Source of the DNA: Parachlamydiales bacterium
GTDB taxonomy: Bacteria; Chlamydiota; Chlamydiia; Chlamydiales; JAJFMK01
Length of the DNA stretch: 22,495 bases
Assembly: GCA_020050175.1 (NCBI GenBank)
Contig: JAGVKY010000047.1
Coordinates: 1 to 22,495 of the forward strand
Direction of reading: 5' to 3'
The stretch's first letter is position 1. The number at the start of each line of letters is the position of its first letter. Shown in pieces: positions 7,407 to 14,640 of this stretch. Made by a program: the position numbers and the translations under genes. The notes beneath the pieces were generated by a model. It ran no database searches and was not told where the DNA came from. It was given only the letters and a program-made list of their open reading frames with translations.

Positions 7407-8616
7407 TGCAGTAAGGGGGCATGAGATAAACCTTATTGCCAAAAGGTCGGATCAAAACCCCCTCTTTTTCAACAAGCTCTGTGAAACGTTGTCCAACAGT
7501 GCTTCCATACACATTTTCATCACTTTTCAAATCAAAAGCAAAAATAGTGCCAAGGCCTCGAGCTTTTTCGACAAGCGGATGATCTAAAAGAGTGCTTGCC
7601 TCTTCTTTCATCTTTTTACCTACGGCTTCATAAGGCTTATGCTCCAAAAGTTCGATTGAGGCAAGAGCTGCTGCGCACCCTAAGGGGTTAGCAGTGTAGG
7701 AGTGACCATGGAGGAAAGCTTTGAAAACTTCTTTAGAAAGAAAAGAATCGAAAACCGCATCTGTTGTCACAGTTAAAGCAAGAGGGAGAAAACCGCCCGT
7801 TATCCCTTTAGAAAGACAAACAAAGTCGGGACGGCATTTGGTCTGTTCAAGGGCCAAAAAAGTCCCGGTCCTTCCAAAACCTGTTAGAACTTCATCAAAG
7901 ATGACAAGAGATCCATATTGATGAGCAATTTTTTCGATAGCCTCCAAAAATTGCGGACGGCATTGCTTCATCCCAGAAACGCCCTGCATCAATGGTTCTA
8001 TAATCACTGCTGCAATTTCTTCGCCCCGCTCTGCAAAAATATTCCTAAAGGCATCAATCGCTTCTGCCTCATTTTTTTCCACTTCTTGATCGCCCCAAAA
8101 GGTTTCTGGGAAAGGGGCCCTCAACACTTTAAACAGAAGATTCGAAAAAGGTTTAGAGAAGTGTTGACTAACCGCTGTAGCACCTAAAGTGTCGCCATGG
8201 TACCCCCCTTCAAGAGCAACAAACAACTTTCTCTCTTCCCCCTTGTTCCAGAAGTATTGGTAGGCCATTTTGAGAGCAACTTCAACAGAGGTCGATCCAT
8301 TGTCGGAAAAGAAATACTTTTTCAAATGCTTAGGCAAAAGAGGCTTTAATTTCTCAACAAGCTCTTCGGCAGGATCGTGGCTGAAGCCGGCAAAGATGAC
8401 ATGTTCAAGCTTCAGGGCCTGCTGATAAATTGCCTCAGCAATCTTAGGGTGGCTATGACCATGCAAATTGACCATCCAGCTAGAGATGGCATCGATCAAT
8501 TCTCTTCCATCCTCCAGCTCAAGCATGACCCCCTTCCCTCTTTTCACCTTAAGAGCAGGATGAACAGTCAAATGTTGCGTAAATGGCCTCCAAATAGCCT
8601 CATCGATCTTTTTCAT
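7330..8616 (-). CDS. bioA: Adenosylmethionine-8-amino-7-oxononanoate aminotransferase
   Basis: This PLP-dependent class III aminotransferase converts KAPA to DAPA in biotin synthesis. The protein has 428 residues, normal for BioA. Visible motifs are ISSWMVNLHGHSHP (substrate and N-terminal region), SDNGSTSVEVALKMA (phosphate-binding), GGYHGDTLGA, IFDEVLTGFGRTG with D241, and LSKGITGG with the Schiff-base lysine K270. HGHSYTANPLGCAAA follows. The start ATG at 8616 lies 4 bases after the bioD stop, so the two are almost certainly co-transcribed. The last 23 residues (a normal C-terminal helix) are encoded opposite the end of bioB. Confidence 0.96.
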   Translation of the reverse strand: MKKIDEAIWRPFTQHLTVHPALKVKRGKGVMLELEDGRELIDAISSWMVNLHGHSHPKIAEAIYQQALKLEHVIFAGFSHDPAEELVEKLKPLLPKHLKKYFFSDNGSTSVEVALKMAYQYFWNKGEERKLFVALEGGYHGDTLGATAVSQHFSKPFSNLLFKVLRAPFPETFWGDQEVEKNEAEAIDAFRNIFAERGEEIAAVIIEPLMQGVSGMKQCRPQFLEAIEKIAHQYGSLVIFDEVLTGFGRTGTFLALEQTKCRPDFVCLSKGITGGFLPLALTVTTDAVFDSFLSKEVFKAFLHGHSYTANPLGCAAALASIELLEHKPYEAVGKKMKEEASTLLDHPLVEKARGLGTIFAFDLKSDENVYGSTVGQRFTELVEKEGVLIRPFGNKVYLMPPYCISNKEIHRLFQALQHGLASLLNQVG

Positions 8617-8620
8617 AAAT

Positions 8621-9262
8621 CTAGCGAGCGGAGGCTTCTGCTCTCACTGTTTCGCAGTATTGCCGGAGGTCATCCACTGGGTACATTTCACCTAAGATTT
8701 CGACTTTTCCAATTTTCTCTATCGAATCCCTGTTGCCCTTATTTCCTGGACCATTAAAGAAGAGGCCTAAGACAGGGATTTTACGGGATCTCAAAGCTTC
8801 CAGTGTAAGTAATGTGTGATTGATGGTGCCTAACGTTGATCTTGCCACAACAACGACAGGGAAATTCCAAAATTTAAGAAGATCGATGAAAAGGGTTTCA
8901 TCTGTAAGAGGAGTCATCACTCCACCTACACCTTCAATAATAAGAGGCTCCTTATCTAATGGGGGAACCATCAGGCGGTCAAATGAGACATTCACCCCTT
9001 CAGCCTTACTAGCAAGATGAGGAGAGATAGGGCGCTCAAAAAGATAGGCCTCTTTCCACACACGCTTAAGAGGAATCCCCCCTTCTTGTAAGACAAAATC
9101 TCGATCAGTGGAAGGCGATATGCCTGCCTGAATCGGCTTCCAATAAGTACCTCCTAAATGGAGGGTCAACAGGGTGGAAATAACGGTTTTTCCGACCCCA
9201 GTATCAGTTCCAGTCACAACAAAACGGGGCGGATAACGAAAATTCTGGTTCCACTCAAACAT
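8621..9262 (-). CDS. bioD: Dethiobiotin synthetase
   Basis: This ATP-dependent enzyme closes the ureido ring of dethiobiotin from DAPA and CO2. The 213-residue protein has the P-loop GTDTGVGKT (18-26), KPIQAGIS just after it, and EGVGGVMTPL, all in the order expected for BioD. The ATG at 9262 overlaps the end of bioC by 8 bases, and bioA follows after 4 bases, so the gene sits in a compact bioC-bioD-bioA run. Confidence 0.96.
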   Translation of the reverse strand: MFEWNQNFRYPPRFVVTGTDTGVGKTVISTLLTLHLGGTYWKPIQAGISPSTDRDFVLQEGGIPLKRVWKEAYLFERPISPHLASKAEGVNVSFDRLMVPPLDKEPLIIEGVGGVMTPLTDETLFIDLLKFWNFPVVVVARSTLGTINHTLLTLEALRSRKIPVLGLFFNGPGNKGNRDSIEKIGKVEILGEMYPVDDLRQYCETVRAEASAR

Positions 9263-9986
9263 ATTCTACCTCTAAAAATCCAACAGTGATTCCCGTATTA
9301 AAGGGCCCTTTATTGTTGGTCAATTCTCTTAAAAAAGAAATCGGCATCCTCTCTTTTCTTAAGCTAACATTGGCACCCACACCTTTGAACCAGGATAAAA
9401 AAGCCCACGGAGAAGAGAAAAAAAGAGGATAGTATTCTAAAGAGAGATGCGTCCTATACCCTTTAGCTTCAAGAGACTTTAACAAATCTTCTGGGGCAAT
9501 CAAAGGATTAAGTGTGAAAGGAATTTTTCTTTCTAAGACAAACATCTCCCATTCTTTAAAAGAAGGGGCTAAAGGTAAACTGACAACCATTTTCCCCCCT
9601 TTCTTTAATTTATCTGCCAGATGGGGCAGTCCTTTTTCGGGATTCTCGAACCATTGGATGGCAAAGGAAGAAGCGATAAGAGAATAATTGTTCCCAAGCT
9701 CCATGGTTTCAGCATTGCCTGGCACTCTTACTAACCTGGGATCATTAGGCAATGCCTCAAGCATCTTTTGACTAAGATCATTAGCAAAAAGCTTTTGAGG
9801 GATTGCATTCAGGAGTTTTTGAGTGAGAAAACCTGTCCCGCATCCAATTTCTAGCCAATCGCCATTAGGAAAGGGAGAAAATTTTCTGTACAGTTTATCA
9901 GCTACTTCCCTTTGCAGGTCAGCATGATCGTCATAACGATCTATAGCTTTTGTGAAGGCTTTTTCGACGGCTGTTGTTCGATCCAT
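9255..9986 (-). CDS. bioC: Malonyl-ACP O-methyltransferase
   Basis: BioC methylates malonyl-ACP with SAM so that the fatty-acid synthesis cycle can elongate it to pimeloyl-ACP methyl ester. The 243-residue protein begins with the typical BioC segment (KAFTKAIDRYDDHADLQREVA). It then shows SAM motif I, WLEIGCGTGFLTQ (44-56), motif II around NDLSQKML, and SFAIQWFENPEKGL as the post-II region. BioC assignment over other methyltransferases is supported by the N-terminal segment and the bio gene neighbours. Its start lies 46 bases inside the upstream esterase gene. Confidence 0.93.
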   Translation of the reverse strand: MDRTTAVEKAFTKAIDRYDDHADLQREVADKLYRKFSPFPNGDWLEIGCGTGFLTQKLLNAIPQKLFANDLSQKMLEALPNDPRLVRVPGNAETMELGNNYSLIASSFAIQWFENPEKGLPHLADKLKKGGKMVVSLPLAPSFKEWEMFVLERKIPFTLNPLIAPEDLLKSLEAKGYRTHLSLEYYPLFFSSPWAFLSWFKGVGANVSLRKERMPISFLRELTNNKGPFNTGITVGFLEVEYV

Positions 9987-10519
9987 GCAGTAAGTGTGCT
10001 CATATGGCTTCCCTCGATCTCGATGAGTTTGGCATGAGGAAATTGTCTTAAAAGCTCAAACCCTCTCTCTTCTGCCACAATCCTATCCCCTTTTGCTTGA
10101 AAAAGAGTGATCTCGGGAATTGAGATAAGAGGTTCCAAATCCAATACCTCTTCCATTCGGCAAAGATCCTCATCCAGAAGAGCGACATTAACCGCCTCTT
10201 CTAACCAAGGAGTATTACCATGATAACCTGCTTCCGCGTAAAAAGCTCGCAAAAGACTTTCAGGCTCCCGTCTTAATCTCCCCCGCATGGCCCTTATCTT
10301 CACCCTGTCACTAAGTCTGATAAAACCACTTAACACAACAAGCTTTTTACATTGCTTCCAAACATTTTTTGAAACAAGGTGGAGGCCAAAGGAATGGGTA
10401 ACGACAAGGGGGGAAATCTCACCTGTAGACTCATTCCCAAAATAGCCCCGATTAAAAGACCCAAAATTTTGAAAAATTGAAGCAGGAAATCCCCATCCAT
10501 GAAAGCAGTAAGGAATCAT
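9941..10519 (-). CDS. Compact alpha/beta hydrolase, probable pimeloyl-ACP methyl ester esterase (BioG/BioH role)
   Basis: The 192-residue protein is first in the bio run and overlaps bioC by 46 bases. It has HGWG (7-10), as in the oxyanion region of BioH and BioG, a nucleophile elbow THSFG with S43, a likely acid in QAKGD (D145) and a C-terminal histidine in EGSHMS (H172). Ser comes only 33 residues after HGWG, much sooner than in BioH and closer to the compact BioG (DUF452) plan. The first glycine of GxSxG is replaced by threonine. The role, releasing pimeloyl-ACP from its methyl ester, is inferred from the triad and position. The start ATG must be at 10519 because HGWG is so close to it. 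No ribosome-binding site is visible. Confidence 0.8.
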   Translation of the reverse strand: MIPYCFHGWGFPASIFQNFGSFNRGYFGNESTGEISPLVVTHSFGLHLVSKNVWKQCKKLVVLSGFIRLSDRVKIRAMRGRLRREPESLLRAFYAEAGYHGNTPWLEEAVNVALLDEDLCRMEEVLDLEPLISIPEITLFQAKGDRIVAEERGFELLRQFPHAKLIEIEGSHMSTLTAWIEQQPSKKPSQKL

Positions 10520-10520
10520 G

Positions 10521-10561
10521 AAAAAATTTTACCACAGCAAGTAATCTGTGGTTGATTTTTT
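10521..10561 (-). terminator. Hairpin between yqgE and the biotin operon (terminator, attenuator or operator)
   Basis: ACCACAG (10531-10537) and CTGTGGT (10546-10552) are perfect 7-base arms around an 8-base loop. On the minus strand the stem follows yqgE and is followed by AAAATTTTTT. On the plus strand it is followed by a run of nine T (10556-10564). It therefore has the form of a bidirectional intrinsic terminator. The minus-strand U-run ends one base before the ATG of the esterase gene, which leaves no room for a ribosome-binding site downstream of it. The same dyad could be a repressor operator. It does not match the BirA, BioR or BioQ operator forms known to me. Confidence 0.6.
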
Positions 10562-10565
10562 TTTC

Positions 10566-11135
10566 TTAATTCACAGAGAGGTCTTCGGGGATCATCGAGA
10601 TGGTAGCGTACTTGCCGCCCATTTGGCGGAGTAGGGTTTGCCAAAGTTTTTCTGGCGGGACGTCAAAGATCAGTTCTTTAGAAGAGGGGTGTAGATACCA
10701 CTGCCCATCAAGAAATTCTTTTTCGAGTTGACCCGCTGCCCAACCGGCATAGCCAAAACAAAGGAAGATATCGGGACCATTTTCATCAAGAATGGCATCC
10801 TGTAAAAAATTGAGATCACCTCCCAGGTGAACTCCAGGACAAACTTCTAATGTTTGCTGAGGAATAGCATCTGATGTATGCAAAAGCATCATCTGATTGG
10901 TCTGAACAGGTCCTCCCTGTCTGATTTTTACTTTAGGATTTGCCATTTCATTAAGCGACACAACCTCTTCAGGGAGTTCAATCTCTAAAGGCTTATTGAT
11001 GCAAAGGCCAAATGAACCCGTTGGATTGTGTTCGCAAACAAGGACAACCCCGCGAAAAAACAGCCCAGAATCAACGTCGGGAGTTGCAATCAGAAAGGCA
11101 CCTTTCTCAATATGAGAATAAGGGAGAGCTGGCAT
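10566..11135 (-). CDS. yqgE: UPF0301 / YqgE-AlgH family protein
   Basis: The 189-residue protein carries the family signatures: KGAFLIATPDVDSGLFFRGVVLVCEH near the N-terminus, GSFGLCINKPLE, RQGGPV, and CFGYAGWAAGQLEKEF (residues about 131-146). The biochemical function of the family is not established. The start ATG at 11135 shares one base with the mlaD stop (TAATG), so it is translated together with the Mla transporter genes. No signal peptide is present. Confidence 0.94.
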   Translation of the reverse strand: MPALPYSHIEKGAFLIATPDVDSGLFFRGVVLVCEHNPTGSFGLCINKPLEIELPEEVVSLNEMANPKVKIRQGGPVQTNQMMLLHTSDAIPQQTLEVCPGVHLGGDLNFLQDAILDENGPDIFLCFGYAGWAAGQLEKEFLDGQWYLHPSSKELIFDVPPEKLWQTLLRQMGGKYATISMIPEDLSVN

Positions 11136-12301
11136 TAGCGGTAATCTCCTTCTGCTTCAACTGCGCGCAATTGCGTGCTGTACATTTTCAAATTCTCATC
11201 CAATCCTTCAACACGTCTCATCATCTCTCTCAGTTCCGAATCAAACTCTCGAGGATCATAGTTCGATTGGTCGACTAAAGTGTCCAATTTATTCAGAGAA
11301 TTTTGAACGCCTATAACCTCAGTATCGAAAAAGTTTTGGAATTCCCCCGGCATTTGAAGTTTACCCACCAAATTTTGTCTGCCAGATTGCATTCTCTGCC
11401 ATTTTTTACTGTTTTGGAAGAGGAGGCCATATTGGCTAATGTCGCTCATCAACATTTTGGCCCTAGAAATGATATCTTTAAGATCGAAGTAGAAGTCATC
11501 CTTTACAAGGAGACGTCCAACTGTCCCCTCTCCACGACCCACCTTTTCCAAGATTTTTTGAATTAATTCACTTAAGTTCGCCACATTTTCAGAAGCCCTA
11601 AGCACTTGAACAAGAACATCTTCTAGTTTCTCTCCGGCCTCTTTTGCTTTTTCAGAGAAGGAGTGGAAGTTTGCTACCATGTCTTTCAATTTCGCTTTGT
11701 CGTCTAAGATATTGGCGATAGACTCAAAATGATCGACAGCGAGAGAGAGGTTGTCCCAGAGGTGATTCTCTTCTAATTTGTCAAAAGCATCTGCAATTTT
11801 ATCGACAACTCCTTGAGCTGAAGTCGATAATTTCGAAAATTGAGAAACCGCTTCTTCTACCGAACCGGCTGGAGTTGCATAAAGAATATCATCGGTTGTC
11901 ACACGGACGAGATCATTGCAACACCCACGAGCTATTGGATTAATTTCGATGGATCGCTCACCTAAAAGACCGCTTGTCCTTACTGAAAACTGATCAGTTG
12001 TGAAGATATCGACATGACTATCAACTTTTAAAGTGAGTTGATAAATGTAAACACGGCCATCATGCGTGTCTAATCGAGCATCTTTGACCGCATTGATTTC
12101 GTAAACTATCCCGACAGGCTGACCTGCAAAAGTAACACGCGTTCCATCGTTAACTTTATCAAGATTCGTAAAGCGGACATGGATCACCTGCTTCTCATCA
12201 CCGACTGATGGTTCTAGCCAGAGAATTACCCAAGCAAGAATTACAAAAGAAGCGAGAACAAAGATTCCAGTTACAAGTGTTTTAGCCGATCCATTCATCA
12301 T
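11135..12301 (-). CDS. mlaD: MCE-domain phospholipid transport substrate-binding protein (MlaD-like)
   Basis: One N-terminal membrane helix (about residues 8-29) is followed by an MCE domain (about 37-122, with VTFAGQPVGIVYEI and FSVRTSGLLGERSIEINPIA) and a long helical, coiled-coil-prone region (about 150-388). The protein should sit in the inner membrane and face the periplasm, handing lipid to or from the MlaE/MlaF transporter. At 388 residues it is about twice the length of E. coli MlaD and nearer the single-MCE, long-tail form seen in chloroplast TGD2. It lies 10 bases after mlaF and is coupled to yqgE. The start is the first of two tandem ATGs, and the second at 12298 is equally possible. 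Confidence 0.92.
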   Translation of the reverse strand: MMNGSAKTLVTGIFVLASFVILAWVILWLEPSVGDEKQVIHVRFTNLDKVNDGTRVTFAGQPVGIVYEINAVKDARLDTHDGRVYIYQLTLKVDSHVDIFTTDQFSVRTSGLLGERSIEINPIARGCCNDLVRVTTDDILYATPAGSVEEAVSQFSKLSTSAQGVVDKIADAFDKLEENHLWDNLSLAVDHFESIANILDDKAKLKDMVANFHSFSEKAKEAGEKLEDVLVQVLRASENVANLSELIQKILEKVGRGEGTVGRLLVKDDFYFDLKDIISRAKMLMSDISQYGLLFQNSKKWQRMQSGRQNLVGKLQMPGEFQNFFDTEVIGVQNSLNKLDTLVDQSNYDPREFDSELREMMRRVEGLDENLKMYSTQLRAVEAEGDYR

Positions 12302-12311
12302 CTTATAGTCT

Positions 12312-13103
12312 CTAACGAGTTAGTTGTTCCTCTGTCAAGGCTGCTTCATGCAAAAAGGCTTGAACGAGGGGGTCTTTTGAGGAGAGAAATTGTTCTCGAT
12401 TCCCAACAAATAGTATTTTTCCTTCATGGTGGAAAGCAAATCGATCACCCACAGAGAGGGCTGATTTGATGTCATGAGTGACCACGATGCTTGTGGCTTT
12501 TAATTTGGCCTGGATTGAATTGATCATGTTATTGATCTGCATAGCAGTGACCGGATCAAGGCCTGTTGTAGGCTCATCGTAAAGGAGAATCTCAGGACGA
12601 TAAAGAACTAAACGGGCAAGTCCAGCCCTTTTTCTCATCCCACCCGAAAGCTCCGAAGGCATTTTATCCCCGACTTCAACCAATCCCACAGTTGAAAGGG
12701 CTTCACCTACTCTTTCTTTTAATGCATTTTTATCCACCCATTTTCCTGTTAATGGATCAGGATTTTGAGTGAGATAAAAGCCGACATTCTGACCTACCGT
12801 TAAAGAGTCGAAAAGGGCCGCTCCTTGAAAGAGCATCCCCATTCTTCGAAGCATCCGATCTCTTTTAGCTCCCGGTAAAGTGGCGATATTTTTTCCTTCA
12901 ATCAAAACAGCCCCTTTATCAGGTTTCTCAATACCGATGATTTGCCGAAGGAGAACACTTTTTCCCACACCCGAGCGCCCAAGTATGACAAGAGTTTCCC
13001 CCTTGTAAATTTGAAGGTTTAACCCTTTTAAGACTTCGTGTTTTCCATATCGCTTCCAAAGATCTTGGATGTCGATAAGAACTTCAGGTTCAGAACCAAG
13101 CAT
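12312..13103 (-). CDS. mlaF: Mla-type ABC transporter ATP-binding protein
   Basis: The 263-residue ATPase powers the phospholipid transporter from the cytoplasmic side. Walker A is GRSGVGKS (42-49), the Q-loop is in LFQGAALFDSLTV (91-103), the signature is LSGGMRKRAGLAR (152-164), Walker B is ILLYDEP (172-178) and the H-loop is VVTHD. The GMRKR signature and the PTTGLDP loop are typical of MlaF. The start ATG lies 14 bases inside the end of mlaE. Confidence 0.95.
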   Translation of the reverse strand: MLGSEPEVLIDIQDLWKRYGKHEVLKGLNLQIYKGETLVILGRSGVGKSVLLRQIIGIEKPDKGAVLIEGKNIATLPGAKRDRMLRRMGMLFQGAALFDSLTVGQNVGFYLTQNPDPLTGKWVDKNALKERVGEALSTVGLVEVGDKMPSELSGGMRKRAGLARLVLYRPEILLYDEPTTGLDPVTAMQINNMINSIQAKLKATSIVVTHDIKSALSVGDRFAFHHEGKILFVGNREQFLSSKDPLVQAFLHEAALTEEQLTR

Positions 13104-13890
13104 CCCAAAGCTCCGTAAAATAGGTGTAGGAGTTATTGAGAGCGACTGTCAAAAGGAAATTGACGATGAGAATAGCACTGTAACAAAGCACAACGCTGTG
13201 TGTCGTTGATCGTCCAACACCTGCTGCTCCCCCACGTGTTTGAAGTCCCTGATAACAAGAAATTGTCACAATGATGATCCCGAAAACAAAAGCTTTCACA
13301 AGCATGGTGAAAAAATCAAAGCCATGGACATGAATAGGGAGCGGCCCAAAGAAAGAATTTGGGGTCATCCGATAGACATGGACGGCAACAATATACCCTC
13401 CGAGGACTCCCATCAATGAGCTGAAAATTGTAAGGAAAGGCAGCATGAACGTCCCAGCAAAAATCCGGGGGCTCAGGAGATAGCGATCAGGGTTAACAGC
13501 CATTGACTTAAGAGCATCAATTTGCTCTGTAACCTTCATGGTTCCAATCTCTGCACACATGGCCGAGCCGACTCTTCCTGTCACCATAAAGGCGGTCAAA
13601 ATAGGGCCAAGCTCTACCATCATGGCTTTTGTCACCATTAGGCCTGTGGCTCCAGCAAGACCTTTATCATTTAATTGGAAAAAAGACTGAGCTGCAAGAA
13701 CCATGCCTGTGGAGAAGCCTGTAATTGCCACAACGGGCAATGAAGCCACGCCCACTTCATATAGTTGGTCTCGCAGCAAATACCATCTTGGAGGCTTCTT
13801 AAGCGTCACTCCAATGACGTTTAGAACAAGAAAGGTATATTCTCCAAGAGCAGAAATTGTATTTCGTAGCCACTCAAGCATGTCCCGCAT
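13090..13890 (-). CDS. mlaE: Mla-type ABC transporter permease
   Basis: The 266-residue membrane protein shows about five hydrophobic segments and the family hallmarks GFSTGMVLAAQ and EIGTMKVTEQIDALKSMAVNP. It forms the membrane part of the MlaFE lipid transporter. It is the first gene of the mlaE-mlaF-mlaD-yqgE run. AGGTGG lies about 13 bases before the ATG, rather far for a strong ribosome-binding site. No MlaB, MlaC or MlaA gene is seen here. They could be elsewhere or absent. Confidence 0.95.
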   Translation of the reverse strand: MRDMLEWLRNTISALGEYTFLVLNVIGVTLKKPPRWYLLRDQLYEVGVASLPVVAITGFSTGMVLAAQSFFQLNDKGLAGATGLMVTKAMMVELGPILTAFMVTGRVGSAMCAEIGTMKVTEQIDALKSMAVNPDRYLLSPRIFAGTFMLPFLTIFSSLMGVLGGYIVAVHVYRMTPNSFFGPLPIHVHGFDFFTMLVKAFVFGIIIVTISCYQGLQTRGGAAGVGRSTTHSVVLCYSAILIVNFLLTVALNNSYTYFTELWDAWF

Positions 13891-13930
13891 GATGGCATTT
13901 CATCCACCTGAAGTCTACAATTTTTCATGC

Positions 13931-14524
13931 TCAATCTTGACTACCAGGATCATCATTAGGAGGCTTTAAAAAAGATGAACCACTGTACATTCCTGGATCT
14001 TTTAACTCCCCTGTTGATAAGCCAGGCCCTTCTTTCAAATTCTTTCTAGGCAATTTCGTAGCAAGATCATTGAGATCAGAATGATTTTCATCGTAAACAT
14101 GTCCGACAACATTGCTGACGGCATCGTGTTTCGTTCTCAAATCAAAGGAATAAACAGTAAATTTACCGACCTCTCCCAATAGTTTACTAGCTCTATTAGC
14201 TTGTTCTTTAGTCATGTTATTTGAGCTTATTGCTAGATACAATTGTTCGCCGCACTTATCAAGCTCCTCATTAAGTCTTCTAATTTCCTCTCTAAAATAA
14301 AATGAAAAAACTTTACAGGCAACAGCCCATGGAGCTCCTGCTATATAGCGAGTTGCTGAATATTTGATTAAAAAAAGAGGGGGCACTAATGATTTAATTA
14401 GTTTGTCGGCAAAGCTTTGAACTTTTTGATCCAAAGGAGAAAGACCCGAAAATTTCTCTTCTTCAATTGTATGAATCCCCATTGTAGGATCTGCACTAAC
14501 TGGTGGTGTTCGCTCCATTTGCAT
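13931..14524 (-). CDS. Unrecognised protein; N-terminal domain paralogous to the neighbouring 636-residue protein
   Basis: I do not recognise this 197-residue protein. Residues 1-30 are proline-containing and probably disordered. Residues 45-75 are a weakly hydrophobic amphipathic stretch, and residues 76-120 are helical (FREEIRRLNEELDK...NNMTKEQ). The C-terminus (about 150-197) is rich in Pro, Gly, Ser and Asp and looks disordered. Residues 55-146 align by eye with residues 47-138 of the next gene upstream: TRY/TRF, YFREEI/FFRHEI, NMTKEQ/KIPREQ, KHDAVS/KYDLAVS. GAGG lies 7 bases before the ATG, a good ribosome-binding site. A secreted or host-directed role is possible but rests only on its lineage-specific appearance. 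Confidence 0.8.
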   Translation of the reverse strand: MQMERTPPVSADPTMGIHTIEEEKFSGLSPLDQKVQSFADKLIKSLVPPLFLIKYSATRYIAGAPWAVACKVFSFYFREEIRRLNEELDKCGEQLYLAISSNNMTKEQANRASKLLGEVGKFTVYSFDLRTKHDAVSNVVGHVYDENHSDLNDLATKLPRKNLKEGPGLSTGELKDPGMYSGSSFLKPPNDDPGSQD

Positions 14525-14531
14525 AAAACAA

Positions 14532-14577
14532 CCTCAAAGTCATACTCTTATAGTGTGGGAGCGTATTTAAGAATTAA
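14532..14577 (-). promoter_or_regulatory. Possible promoter and ribosome-binding site for the 197-residue gene
   Basis: On the minus strand TATAAG (14552-14547) lies 22 bases before the ATG, and GAGG (14535-14532) is a clear Shine-Dalgarno. The best -35-like match is TTAATT (14577-14572) with a long 19-base spacer, so the promoter call is weak. The ribosome-binding site is good. Confidence 0.35.
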
Positions 14578-14611
14578 TAAAGATTTTGTAAATTAAAAAG
14601 ACGAAATTTAG

Positions 14612-14640
14612 ATTAAATTATTGAGTGCAATAAGATTAAT
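14612..14640 (-). terminator. AT-rich hairpin after the 636-residue gene
   Basis: On the minus strand ATTAA-TC-TTATTG, the loop CACT, and CAATAA-T-TTAAT form an 11-pair, AT-rich, bulged stem that includes the stop codon. CTTTTT follows about a dozen bases later. The stem is weak and the U-run is displaced, so this is only a possible terminator. The rest of the 111-base gap holds the possible promoter of the next gene. Confidence 0.35.

Noticed and set aside
8377..8757. A 126-codon plus-strand open frame across the bioA-bioD junction
   Set aside because: Antisense to two clear enzymes. The translation shows no family resemblance.
10521..10565. BirA-type operator at the biotin operon
   Set aside because: The dyad arms (ACCACAG/CTGTGGT) do not match the TTGTAAACC-type BirA half-sites, nor the BioR or BioQ patterns.
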